Of a stretch of 64,000 bases of DNA, positions 17,182 to 25,741 are shown piece after piece. Position 1 is the stretch's first letter, and each line of letters opens with the position of its first letter. The position numbers and the translations under genes were made by a program. Below the pieces are notes generated by a model that was not told where the DNA came from, searched no databases, and saw only the letters and a list, made by a program, of their open reading frames with translations. Origin of the DNA: Myxococcales bacterium (lineage in GTDB: Bacteria; Myxococcota_A; UBA796; GCA-2862545); NCBI GenBank assembly GCA_019634415.1, contig JAHQVJ010000175.1:28041-92040 (forward strand), read 5' to 3'.

Positions 17182-17894
17182 GAAGGCTGCTCCTCGTCGA
17201 TGAGTCGCCTCACGGCCCACACCCCCACGTAGATCAGGGGTGTGTCGATCGCCGCCAGCAGCACCTTGTGCAGGTAGATCGTGGCCATCACCGTCACCCC
17301 CTGCCAGAAGCCCCAGCCGAAGCCGATGTAGAACAGGATCGAGTTGACGACGATGGTGTCGACGAGCTGCGAGACGATGGTGGAGCCGTTGTTGCGCAGC
17401 CACAGGTGCCGCCCGTTGGTCAGCCGCTTCCAGAAGTGGAACAGGTAGTTGTCGGTGAGCTGCGCGCACAGGTAGGCGAGCATGGAGCCGAACAACAGCA
17501 CCCCGTTGAGCGAGAACACGCTCTCGAAGGCGTGCTGGTAGCCCTCCACCTCGGGGTAGAACGCGGCCTCGGCGGGCACCCAGTACGCATGGGGCGGCAG
17601 CCGCATGGCCAGCTGCACGATGCCCAGCATCAGCACGCTCATGAAGAAGCCGACCAGCACCATGAAGTCGGCGCGACGCTTGCCGTACACCTCCGAGACC
17701 ACGTCCGTGATCAGGAAGGTCAGTGGGTAGGTGACGATGCCCGTGGTGAGCGCCCACTCGGGGTTGAACGGCGACGGGAACAGCTTGATCCCGATGATGT
17801 TGGTGAGCACCAACACCACCGCGAAGGCCGTGGCCAACACCAGGTACACGCGCTCCCGACGGCTGTAGCGCTCCTCATCCACGTTCACGGACAC
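17178..17894 (-). CDS. YhhQ-type queuosine precursor transporter (VUT_1 family)
   Basis: This 238-residue inner-membrane protein has about six hydrophobic helices. The family signatures are TYPLTFLITDVVSEVYGKRR after the second helix and VSQLVDTIVVNSILFYIG near the fifth. Members such as E. coli YhhQ import the 7-deazaguanine precursors preQ0 and preQ1 for queuosine in tRNA. The ATG at 17894 falls inside the end of the glycosyltransferase gene (20-nt overlap). The stop overlaps the start of the SDR gene. It is the upstream member of a three-gene set that ends with the FolB-like protein. Confidence 0.87.
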   Translation of the reverse strand: MSVNVDEERYSRRERVYLVLATAFAVVLVLTNIIGIKLFPSPFNPEWALTTGIVTYPLTFLITDVVSEVYGKRRADFMVLVGFFMSVLMLGIVQLAMRLPPHAYWVPAEAAFYPEVEGYQHAFESVFSLNGVLLFGSMLAYLCAQLTDNYLFHFWKRLTNGRHLWLRNNGSTIVSQLVDTIVVNSILFYIGFGWGFWQGVTVMATIYLHKVLLAAIDTPLIYVGVWAVRRLIDEEQPS

Positions 17895-19128
17895 TCCTCG
17901 CGCCGACGACGGCGGTGCTGACGAGCAGTCCCAGCAGCGCCAGGAACTTCAGCTCGCGGAAGAGGGAGGCTACCGCACCGAGGCTCGCGGGCATGGCCAG
18001 CGCCATGCCCTTGAGGCTCTGCAGGTCGAAGAGCAGCACCACCACGCTGAACGCCACCACACCGGTCCAGCCGACGGGCAGGTGCCCCCGCACGCAGGCG
18101 AACACCGCCAGCACGGCGGCGGGGATGGCAAAGACGAGGTGGTGCTCGTAGGTGTACACGGGCACGAGCAGGATCAGCACACCCACGCAGCTGGCCTGTG
18201 CGGCGCGCTGCAGCGGCGTGGCCTCGGGCGCGCGGAACAGCCAAGCCAGGGCACCGAGACTCCCCAGCGCGATCAGCGAGGACAGCGTGCGCGCCGTGTC
18301 GGACAGCACCTTGCCGTCCCCCGGGAACCAGTCGTTCAGCAGGTTCGGCAGGGAGTGGTTGCCGAACAGCCCGATGGGCACGGCCAAGCCGTTGTAGGAG
18401 CCGCTGCCGAAGGTGGGCAGGATCTGGGTGTAGAAGCGCCACTGCACGTCGACGGGCGCCAGGGGCAGCGACACCACCGAGAGCACCACGGCCGTGGCCA
18501 CTGCAGCCCCCACGGCGTGCCACTGCCGCTTGACCAGCCACCACACCACGAACAGGGCCGGGCTCATCTTGAGCATGCAGGCCGCCCCCATCAGCGCACC
18601 ACCCAAGACGGGGCGTCGCTCCTCGGTCTGCCACAGCCCCGCCAGGGCCAAGGCCAGCCCTGGGAAGTTCGCCTGCCCCATCGCGTGGTTGTTGGGGATG
18701 GCGGTCATCAGCGCCACCATCACCGCGACGAGCCACCCCATCTCGGCCCCCAGCCGGCGCCACCACGCCCACAGCACCAGGGCGGTGGCGATGGCCGCCA
18801 GCTCGTGCAGCCAGAACCAGATGTGGAACGCCTGCGACAGATCGGTGGGCAGCGCCCAGGCCATGACGAGCAGGAAGGGAGGGGCGTACAGGTAGGGGTG
18901 CACGCCGCGCCGCGTGGAGTCCTGGCGCGCGGCCTGGTTCAGCGCCTTCTTGTCGTAGGGATCCCCGCCGTCCGCGGCCACCTGCACGGCGTAGTAGTAC
19001 GAGGCGAAGTCCCGGCCGCGGGTCTCGCCAGCGCTGATCACCCACGCGGGGGTGAGCACCGACAGCACGTGCCAGGCGACGGCAGCCGCCACGATCCAGC
19101 TTCCCAACGCCTTGGTGCTGTCGTTCAT
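17875..19128 (-). CDS. GT87-type (DUF2029) polyprenol-phosphate mannosyltransferase-like membrane protein
   Basis: This protein of about 417 residues has ten or more hydrophobic helices. The region after the first helix, GRDFASYYYAVQVAADGGDPYD, holds the Asp-Phe pair and the G-x-PYD pattern of GT-C glycosyltransferases of family GT87. VHPYLYAPPFLLVMAWALP and LKMSPALFVVWWLVK are further family landmarks. GT87 enzymes transfer mannose from polyprenol-phosphate mannose to glycolipids; the acceptor here is unknown. The ATG at 19128 is preferred over the open frame upstream because it starts directly before the first membrane helix. The end overlaps the transporter gene by 20 nt. Confidence 0.8.
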   Translation of the reverse strand: MNDSTKALGSWIVAAAVAWHVLSVLTPAWVISAGETRGRDFASYYYAVQVAADGGDPYDKKALNQAARQDSTRRGVHPYLYAPPFLLVMAWALPTDLSQAFHIWFWLHELAAIATALVLWAWWRRLGAEMGWLVAVMVALMTAIPNNHAMGQANFPGLALALAGLWQTEERRPVLGGALMGAACMLKMSPALFVVWWLVKRQWHAVGAAVATAVVLSVVSLPLAPVDVQWRFYTQILPTFGSGSYNGLAVPIGLFGNHSLPNLLNDWFPGDGKVLSDTARTLSSLIALGSLGALAWLFRAPEATPLQRAAQASCVGVLILLVPVYTYEHHLVFAIPAAVLAVFACVRGHLPVGWTGVVAFSVVVLLFDLQSLKGMALAMPASLGAVASLFRELKFLALLGLLVSTAVVGARSVRERG

Positions 19129-19208
19129 GGGTGCCGCTGGGTAACCGCTATCCGGCCTCGTGCGCACCTCGGACAGGTCCAGGCTGCTGGCGTGGGTATG
19201 CGAATCAC

Positions 19209-20147
19209 ATGGCCGTGCGGCACCTCCTCCACCTCACCGACACGCACCTGGGGCTGAAGCGCCGGGTGCGACGGGCGCAGGACCGCACTGCCCGCAGCGA
19301 CCTGCTGCAGGCCGACGCCTTCGAGGCGTTCCGGCGCGCGCTGCTGCCGGCACTGCGCGGCGAGGTGGATCTGGTGGTGCACACGGGCGATCTCTTCGAT
19401 CGCTCCAGGCCGCCGCGCGCCGAGGTGGTGCGCACCTGCGAGCTGCTGCTCGAGGTGGCTCGCCGGGTGCCGGTGGTGGTGATGCCCGGCAACCACGATC
19501 GGCGTGGCCTGCAGCGCTGGCTGCCCCACGGCGGGCGCGATCTGCACGTGCTCGACCGCCCCTGTCGCGTGGAGGTGGCAGGTGTGGCGCTGGGGGTGGT
19601 GCCCTTCGAGCGCACCGCTGCCGGCTTCGGCGTGGCCGCTCACCTGGCCGTAGGCCCAGGTGTCGACTTCCTCCTGGCGCACCAGGCCTTCGACGGCCAC
19701 CAGGTGCCGGGTCACACCTTTCGCGCCGCCCACCGCACGGACACGGTGTGTGCCGAACACCTCCCGGCCGGCGCGCCCTTCGTGCTCTGCGGCCACCTGC
19801 ATCCACGCCAGGTGGTGCAGGTGGGCGAGACGTCGGTGGTGTGCCCTGGCAGCACGGTGCGCACCTCGCTGTCGGAGCGGAGCCAGACCAAGGGTGCCGC
19901 CCTGTGGACGCTGGGCGCCGAGGTGCGATGGCGCTGGCTCGAGCTGCCCAGCCGGCCGATGCACCTGGTGCGCGAGGCCTCGGATCTGAGCGCGGTGGCA
20001 CCCGGAGATCTGGTGCGCGCTGCAGACGAGACGCTGTCCCAGGCCGCGTTGGCGCGAGGAGGTTGGTTGCTCGGCGGAGGCTCGGCCCGGCCCAGGCCAC
20101 CCGAGCCCGAGGACGGTGCAGATCAGCTGGCGCTGCCCCTCTCCTAG
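19209..20147 (+). CDS. SbcD/Mre11-like metallophosphoesterase
   Basis: This 312-residue calcineurin-fold phosphoesterase of the DNA-repair exonuclease type shows all metal-site motifs: LTDTHLG (D-x-H), HTGDLFDRS (GD), MPGNHDRRG (GNHD), LLAHQ and CGHLHPRQ (GHxH). This order and spacing match the nuclease domain of SbcD/Mre11. The usual ATPase partner SbcC/Rad50 is not encoded in this window, so the protein may act alone or with a distant partner. The ATG at 19209 starts directly before the first strand (AVRHLLHLTDTHLG); upstream residues in the frame show no similarity. It is divergent from the glycosyltransferase gene. Confidence 0.87.
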   Translation: MAVRHLLHLTDTHLGLKRRVRRAQDRTARSDLLQADAFEAFRRALLPALRGEVDLVVHTGDLFDRSRPPRAEVVRTCELLLEVARRVPVVVMPGNHDRRGLQRWLPHGGRDLHVLDRPCRVEVAGVALGVVPFERTAAGFGVAAHLAVGPGVDFLLAHQAFDGHQVPGHTFRAAHRTDTVCAEHLPAGAPFVLCGHLHPRQVVQVGETSVVCPGSTVRTSLSERSQTKGAALWTLGAEVRWRWLELPSRPMHLVREASDLSAVAPGDLVRAADETLSQAALARGGWLLGGGSARPRPPEPEDGADQLALPLS

Positions 20148-20220
20148 AGATTCCTCCACCGCAGACGACTTTTTCTCTCAACTGTCCTGGGGTGCTGCCG
20201 AAGTAGGCGACGGGGGAACA

Positions 20221-20670
20221 ATGTCCGACGTGGACTTTTTCAGCCAGCAAGCCATCGAACGGACCGTGCGCGTCGCGTGGCGTGCGCTCCGGGCGGCGGG
20301 AGCCGCCTTCGAGAGTGCAGATGGCCAGTGCATCACCGTGGGTAAGACCACGGGGGCGCGCCGGCTCGCCGCGATGGTGCAACACGAGACCGATACCTGG
20401 GGGGTGTTGGTCGTGTGGTCGTCCCGTGATGGTGCGCAAGGCTTCGCACAACGAGCGCTGTTGGCCGAGCTGGCCGAGGGCCTCGGAGCCGTGCTGAAGA
20501 CACGTCGGGAATTACACCTCACCCAGCGTGCGCTGGGCGCCCGGACGGCACAGCTCTCCTCTGTCCTGGACGCCCAGCGCATCGGGTCACCCATCGGATC
20601 GCAACCGGCGATGGTTCCCCCTCAAACGCATCGGTTGGCGACGCCGCTGGCGAAGCTGCACAGTCTGTAG
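20221..20670 (+). CDS. Hypothetical protein
   Basis: This 149-residue protein starts at an ATG preceded by GGGGGAA. No signal peptide or membrane segment is seen. The first 90 residues (VRVAWRALRAAGAAFES, MVQHETDTWGVLVVW) could form a small alpha/beta domain of GAF or sensor type. Residues 90-125 (LLAELAEGLGAVLKTRRELHLTQRALG) look like a helical or short coiled-coil tail. I do not recognise a family. It lies 73 nt after the SbcD-like gene and ends before a strong hairpin shared with the convergent kinase gene. Confidence 0.5.
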   Translation: MSDVDFFSQQAIERTVRVAWRALRAAGAAFESADGQCITVGKTTGARRLAAMVQHETDTWGVLVVWSSRDGAQGFAQRALLAELAEGLGAVLKTRRELHLTQRALGARTAQLSSVLDAQRIGSPIGSQPAMVPPQTHRLATPLAKLHSL

Positions 20671-20758
20671 GCATTTTCACTTCCTGAAAGGGAGGCCTGG
20701 TCGCGGATCCTCACCGTGGCTGGAGTCTGCCACGTTTTGGATGTTCGACCTTTGTCGA

Positions 20759-20793
20759 TGCGCACCGTCGATGGATGGTGTCGACGGTGCGTA
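20759..20793. terminator. Perfect hairpin between convergent genes (probable bidirectional terminator)
   Basis: CGCACCGTCGA at 20761-20771 and TCGACGGTGCG at 20781-20791 are perfect reverse complements separated by 9 bases (TGGATGGTG), with a G-T and a T-A pair extending the stem outward. It sits in the 137-nt gap between the ends of the plus-strand gene 20221-20670 and the minus-strand kinase gene. No T-tract follows, so efficiency as an intrinsic terminator is uncertain. Confidence 0.6.
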
Positions 20794-20807
20794 CGACGAG
20801 GGCTCGC

Positions 20808-23800
20808 TCACAGACGCGCAGCCAGAGCGGCGACGGCCTGCCCCAGCACGGTCGTCGGGGATCGCACCTGATGGCTGGCAGCGGAGAGCAAGCGACGAGC
20901 CTCCTCGGTGTCGCCCTGTAGCCAGGTGATCTCGGCGTCCACCAGATCGAGGGTGGCCACGCGTCGCGCGGAAGGCCGCTGCAGCTGGGCACGCGCCTGC
21001 TGCAGCAACTCTCGGGCCCGGATCAGCGCTCCCTCGCGCGCCTCGAGTAGGGCCAGATGCGCCTTGACCTGCGAGCCATGCAGGGGATCCGGTAGCGCCG
21101 TGAGCACCTGATCCGACGCGATCAGCTCCTCGCGCGCCTCGGCGAGCTGGTGGTCGTCCAGCAGCATCCGACCCAGCTGCCCCCGGAGCACCGCATCGTA
21201 CCAGGGGCTGCTCGCCGCCTCGAGCACCCGCAGCCCCGAGCGCAGCGTATCGAGGGCCGCTGGCGCGCGACCCGACACCAGCTGCGTCATCGCCAGGTTG
21301 CCGAGCGCCAGGCCCTGCACTTCGAGGTCTCCCACCCTCCGCGCCACCCGCACCGCCTGCTGGGCGACCCCCGCCGCCTCCGACCGACCGAGCTCGTTCA
21401 GGGTGCCAGCCAACGTGGACAGCGCGTAGCACAGGGTTCGCTCGTCGGCGTCGGTGGTGGCGAGCAGCGACGCCGCTCGCAGCGCCACCAGCGCCTCCTC
21501 GAGGCGGTCCAGCTCGAACAGCGCCACACCACGATTGACGAGCTGGGGGGCGGTGAAGTGGGCCACGTCGTGTCCCACGTGAGCGTGGGCATCCATCAGG
21601 GCCAGCGCCGCCGCCGGATCCCCGCGGCCCAGGGCCATCACCGCCTCGTTGTGCACCACGCTGGCCCACTCCCGCTGGCTGTCCGCCAGCGCATAGGCCT
21701 CCTTGGCCTCCTCGAAGCGTCGGAGTGCCGCCTGCGGATCGCCCCGGCGCACCGCCAGCGTGCCCAGGGCGTGCAAGATCACGCCGAGCCAGTGCGGATC
21801 AGGCAGCGCACGAGCCAGGGGGAGCGCGTCTTGCAGCAACGTCTGACACACATCGAGGCGACCATGCAGCTTCTGCACCAGGCTCGCCACCCGCGCGAAC
21901 CGCACCCGCTCCACGTCGGGCGCCCCCGAGACCTCGCTGGCTTCGACGAGATCGAGCACCACGTCTGCCGGTCCGCGAACCGACACCACCTCCCACAGCG
22001 CACACAGCACCCGCACGACGAGGGTGGGTTCGTGCGTCCGCACGGCAGTCCAGCCCGCGGCGATCAGGTTGTCCAGCTCCAACGCAAGGCCGCTGCGCAG
22101 GGCGACGCTGTCGGCTCCACGAAGGGCGTCGGCCTCGCCCATCGACCCATAGTGCACAGCGTGACGCAGCCGCGCGGCACCCGTCGCCTCCCCCATCCGG
22201 CCCTCGGCGAACTCCCGGATCGGCGCCAGCACGGACAGACGGGACCCCACGATGCGGATCAAGCCATCCCGCGCCAAGCTCTCCAGCACGTGGGCCAGCC
22301 CCTGCACGGGGCCGCCCTCCGTCGTGCGCACCACCGCCTGCGCCGCCGCCGCGGTGAAGCCGCCGCGGAACACCGCCAGCTGCTCCAGCACCCACACCTG
22401 TCCAGGCTCCAGCTGCCCCCAGCTCCAGGCGATGGCGCCGCGCAGCGTGCGTCGTGGGCCTGCCTCCTCTGCGGCCACGTCGAACAGGTGCTCGCGCACC
22501 AAGCGCACCAGGGTGTCCAGCGCCACCGTGCGCGCCCGCGCCGCCACCAGCTCGATCGCCAACGGGATCCCGTCCACCGCCGCCACCAGCGCATCCACCG
22601 CCTCGGGGCTCGACGCCGCACGCGGGCAGCACGCCAGGAACAGCGCGTGCCCATCCGTCGCCGACATCGGGGCCAGCGGCAGCACACAGGCATCCGCCAC
22701 GTCTCCCACCACCCGGCGTGCCGTGATCAGGAACGACACGTGCGCGCTGCCCTGCAGCCAGCCCGACACCGGCGCCAGCAGCTCGGGCGACAGCTGCTCG
22801 ATGCCATCCAGGATCACGAGGCTGTCGCGCTGGAACCGGAACACGTTCCCCACGCGCCGCTGCAGCGACGCCGACGGGCCGGCCACGCCGAGGGCCGCAG
22901 CGATCCCCGCCACCACCGCAGGCGCCGACGCCAGGCCACCCGACGCACAACGCCACACCCCACCCGGCCAGCGCTCGCCCTGGGCCAGCTGCTCCGCCAG
23001 GTGCGTCTTACCCACCCCCGGCGGCCCCTGAACCACCACCAGGCGATGCGCCCGCAGCTCGGCGCGCAGCGCGCCCAGCTCGGCCAAGCGCCCCACCAGC
23101 GCCCCCGACGGACGCTCCGGCTCCTCGGTGTCCACGCTGGCCAGCCACTCGCGACGGGCCGCCAGCGCCTCCACCGCACGTCCCAGCGGCTCGCTCGCCT
23201 GCAGCACCGCCGCCGACACCCCGACGTCCGCCAGCGCCTGCAGCGCCGCGTCGGCGCTCACCGGTCGATCACCGGGATCGGGGGCCAGCAGCGAGCCCAC
23301 CCAGGCGCGCCAGGGAGCCGGCAGCACGTCCAGATCCGCCTCCCCGTGCCGCTTGGCGGCACGAAGCGCCTCGCGGCTCCCTCCCTCGAAGGGCACGCGA
23401 CCCGTGAGCAGCTCGAAGGCCACCACCCCCAGGGCGAACAGATCGGCAGCGACGCCCACACCGCTTGGATCCTCGTGTTGCTCCGGCGCGCAGTAGGCCG
23501 GAGTGCCCACCCGCTCGGCGGATCGCGGCGACACCGTACCCAGACGGATCGCCACGCCGAAGTCGGCGAGCTGGGGGATCACCTGCCCCTGTTCGATCCC
23601 CAGCAGCACGTTCGCCGGCTTCAGATCCCGGTGCACCACGCCACGCCCGTGAATCTGTCGCAGACCCCGAAGCACCGCCGCGAGCACGGCGTGGGTCTCA
23701 CCGGGAGACGGACGATACCGCTGCGACAGCGCTGCCAGGGAGCCGCCGCGCACATAGGCCAGCACCAGCACGAATGCGCCCTGGTGGTCGAAGTGGTCGA

Positions 23801-24020
23801 GCACCGGGACCACGCCCGGCACCACCAGCTCCGCCTGGAGCAGCGCCTCGGTGGCCAGCCGCCGCCGCACCGACGCCCCAGACGCCTCCGCCACCTTCAG
23901 GGCCACCTGCTGCCCCGTCGCCAGCTCCGTCGCGCGGACCACCACCGATGCCTGGGTGCGAGCCAGCTCTCGGTCGATGGTGAATCCGCGCAGCTGGCTT
24001 CCGACGACGATGGGTGTCAC
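20808..24020 (-). CDS. Ser/Thr protein kinase fused to STAND-type NTPase and TPR-like repeats
   Basis: This 1070-residue protein (from GTG 24020) has a kinase domain at residues 8-260: VALKV (Lys 42), VHRDLKPANVLL (catalytic Asp 132), LADFGVA (DFG 153-155) and GTPAYCAPEQ. The nucleotide-binding Gly-rich loop is not recognisable (ELARTQASVVV). Next is a STAND/AAA-like ATPase with the P-loop GPPGVGKTH (332-340) and SLVILDGIEQL (Walker B), ending in winged-helix-like PLAIELVAARAR. The C-terminal 500 residues are helical TPR-like repeats (WLGVILHALGTLAVRRGDPQAALRRFEEA). Such giant kinases are typical of Myxococcota and act as cytosolic signal integrators. Alternative ATG at 24044 lacks a comparable ribosome-binding site. 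Confidence 0.88.
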   Translation of the reverse strand: MTPIVVGSQLRGFTIDRELARTQASVVVRATELATGQQVALKVAEASGASVRRRLATEALLQAELVVPGVVPVLDHFDHQGAFVLVLAYVRGGSLAALSQRYRPSPGETHAVLAAVLRGLRQIHGRGVVHRDLKPANVLLGIEQGQVIPQLADFGVAIRLGTVSPRSAERVGTPAYCAPEQHEDPSGVGVAADLFALGVVAFELLTGRVPFEGGSREALRAAKRHGEADLDVLPAPWRAWVGSLLAPDPGDRPVSADAALQALADVGVSAAVLQASEPLGRAVEALAARREWLASVDTEEPERPSGALVGRLAELGALRAELRAHRLVVVQGPPGVGKTHLAEQLAQGERWPGGVWRCASGGLASAPAVVAGIAAALGVAGPSASLQRRVGNVFRFQRDSLVILDGIEQLSPELLAPVSGWLQGSAHVSFLITARRVVGDVADACVLPLAPMSATDGHALFLACCPRAASSPEAVDALVAAVDGIPLAIELVAARARTVALDTLVRLVREHLFDVAAEEAGPRRTLRGAIAWSWGQLEPGQVWVLEQLAVFRGGFTAAAAQAVVRTTEGGPVQGLAHVLESLARDGLIRIVGSRLSVLAPIREFAEGRMGEATGAARLRHAVHYGSMGEADALRGADSVALRSGLALELDNLIAAGWTAVRTHEPTLVVRVLCALWEVVSVRGPADVVLDLVEASEVSGAPDVERVRFARVASLVQKLHGRLDVCQTLLQDALPLARALPDPHWLGVILHALGTLAVRRGDPQAALRRFEEAKEAYALADSQREWASVVHNEAVMALGRGDPAAALALMDAHAHVGHDVAHFTAPQLVNRGVALFELDRLEEALVALRAASLLATTDADERTLCYALSTLAGTLNELGRSEAAGVAQQAVRVARRVGDLEVQGLALGNLAMTQLVSGRAPAALDTLRSGLRVLEAASSPWYDAVLRGQLGRMLLDDHQLAEAREELIASDQVLTALPDPLHGSQVKAHLALLEAREGALIRARELLQQARAQLQRPSARRVATLDLVDAEITWLQGDTEEARRLLSAASHQVRSPTTVLGQAVAALAARL

Positions 24021-24026
24021 GGACCA

Positions 24027-24032
24027 CTCCTC
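24027..24032 (-). promoter_or_regulatory. Ribosome-binding site deciding the kinase start
   Basis: On the minus strand GAGGAG lies 6 nt upstream of the GTG at 24020. The in-frame ATG at 24044 would be upstream of this site, so the GTG is the likelier start. Confidence 0.5.
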
Positions 24033-24153
24033 GTGGGCGCCCATGGGCGACGGGCGGGCGCCCGGGGCTGTCGCCCCCCATCACAGCGTGCGCACGGGCT
24101 CGCCAGGTGGCACGAACGTTGCTCTGGTCTGTTCCATCTGCACCGGAGTCCCC

Positions 24154-24834
24154 ATGACCGCAACGTCTCGCTGCTTGCTGCTGTCTGCCCTGCTCGCCGC
24201 CTGCGGTGGCACGCCACCGCTCGTGCCCATCGAGGATCCCGCGCTGGCCGCCAGTGCGGAGGCCTTCGGCACCACCACCGCCACCTTCGGGACCTTCGCC
24301 GTCACCGACCACGCCACCGACGAGACCCTCGGGACCGCGGGCTTCGCGATGGGCCTGTCCTCGCTGTCCGTCGTCAGCGCCCACGAGGCCTACCTCGACG
24401 ACGGAGACGATCCGTCCACTGTGCCCCCCCTCTTCCGCCGCTCCGCGACCACCGACGACGACTACGAGGTGTACGAGGTGGAGTGGACCGACGACCGCCT
24501 CACCGTGCTCATCGTGACCGACGAATCCGACCTGCAGCTGCGCTTCGAGCTCGACATGACGTTCTCGGAGATCGGGACCGACGGCGTGCGGATGGACGGC
24601 TTCTACGATCTCGAGTGGCGCGCCGAGACCGAGGGCCTGCGCTACGACTACCGCGTGGACACCGAGTTCCGCGATGTGGTGGTCCGACTGGGCGGCTGCA
24701 TCGAGTCCGGATCCGTGCTCATGGACTGGGACTTCGATCTGCGGTACCTCGGCGTCACCGAGGCCGACGCGGGCGTGCTCCTCATGGAGTACCTCGGCTG
24801 CGACCAGATCCGGATCAGTGGCACGGCTCCCTGA
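24154..24834 (+). CDS. Lipoprotein of unknown function
   Basis: This 226-residue lipoprotein has the leader TSRCLLLSALLAAC with the lipobox LLAAC, followed by a Gly-Gly-Thr-Pro linker. The mature part is acidic and beta-rich (FGTFAVTDHATDETLGTAGFAM, DDDYEVYEVEWTDDRLTVLIV, WDFDLRYLGV). There is one cysteine pair (GGCIESG, YLGCDQ) that may form a disulfide. No family recognised. GGAG lies 5 nt before the ATG. It diverges from the kinase gene and is 67 nt upstream of a co-directional outer-membrane barrel gene. Confidence 0.6.
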   Translation: MTATSRCLLLSALLAACGGTPPLVPIEDPALAASAEAFGTTTATFGTFAVTDHATDETLGTAGFAMGLSSLSVVSAHEAYLDDGDDPSTVPPLFRRSATTDDDYEVYEVEWTDDRLTVLIVTDESDLQLRFELDMTFSEIGTDGVRMDGFYDLEWRAETEGLRYDYRVDTEFRDVVVRLGGCIESGSVLMDWDFDLRYLGVTEADAGVLLMEYLGCDQIRISGTAP

Positions 24835-24901
24835 GGATCCACTGCCCCGCGTTCGGGGATACGCCCGGCGATCCACCCAGCTGGCCCCTGGAGGCCCCTC
24901 G

Positions 24902-25735
24902 ATGATCGCCTGGTTGACGCTGACCGCCGTGGCGGGAACTCCCGACCGCCCCGACTCCTTGCTCAACTCCCCAGACGCCCCCGTCGCCGTGCGGCTTCGC
25001 GCCGATCTCGGGGCCGTCTCGCAGCTGTCGCATCGCCTGCAGGTGGACACCGACGGCACCCGCGTGCGCATTCCCCGCCAGCTCGGCCAAGACGTGCTCT
25101 ACCCGTTCACTCGGTTCCAGCTCGATCTGGACGTGGGCAAGCAGCGGCGCAACACGGTGTCGTTCCTCTACCAGCCGCTGGACTTCCGGTCCGAGATCGC
25201 GCCCACCGACGATCTGGTGGTGGGTGACGTGACCTTCGCCGCGGGGGAGGCGCTGCGGTTCCGCTACAGCTTCCCGTTCTACCGGGTGAGCTGGATGTAC
25301 GACCTGTGGCCCGAGCAGGATCGAGAGCTGGCCTTCGGGCTGGCTCTGCAGATCCGCAACGCCATCATCGCCTACACCGCCCTGGACGGGTCGCAGGCCG
25401 TGGCCAGCCGCGATGTGGGGCCCGTGCCCCTGCTCGTCGGACGCCTGCGGGGCCCCCTGTCGGAGGACTGGTGGTACAGCGCCGAGATCACGGGATTCTA
25501 CGCACCCATCTCGGTGCTGAACGGCTCCGACAACGACGTGGTGGGGGCCGTGGCAGACGCCAGCTTCAAGGTGGGCCTGCAGACGGGCGGCGGACCCGAT
25601 CTGTTCGTGGCCCTGCGCTACATCGGCGGCGGCTCCACGGGGCAGAGCGACAACCCCGACGGCTTCGCTGGCGACGGCTTCGTGTTCAACTGGCTGCACA
25701 CCGCCGCCCTCACCCTGGGGGCGGAGGTGCGCTGA
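24902..25735 (+). CDS. Putative outer-membrane beta-barrel protein
   Basis: This 277-residue protein has a short N-terminal leader (MIAWLTLTAVAGTPDR; cleavage site unclear). The body is a series of amphipathic strands with alternating hydrophobic residues and aromatic ends (VSFLYQPLDF, LRFRYSFPFYRVSWMYDL, LAFGLALQIRNAIIAYTAL, DLFVALRYIGGG, FNWLHTAALTLGAEVR), the pattern of an 8- to 12-stranded porin-like barrel. No close family is recognised. GGAGG is 7 nt before the ATG. It follows a lipoprotein gene and converges on the repeat protein at 25742, six bases away. Confidence 0.6.
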   Translation: MIAWLTLTAVAGTPDRPDSLLNSPDAPVAVRLRADLGAVSQLSHRLQVDTDGTRVRIPRQLGQDVLYPFTRFQLDLDVGKQRRNTVSFLYQPLDFRSEIAPTDDLVVGDVTFAAGEALRFRYSFPFYRVSWMYDLWPEQDRELAFGLALQIRNAIIAYTALDGSQAVASRDVGPVPLLVGRLRGPLSEDWWYSAEITGFYAPISVLNGSDNDVVGAVADASFKVGLQTGGGPDLFVALRYIGGGSTGQSDNPDGFAGDGFVFNWLHTAALTLGAEVR

Positions 25736-25741
25736 CGGCGC

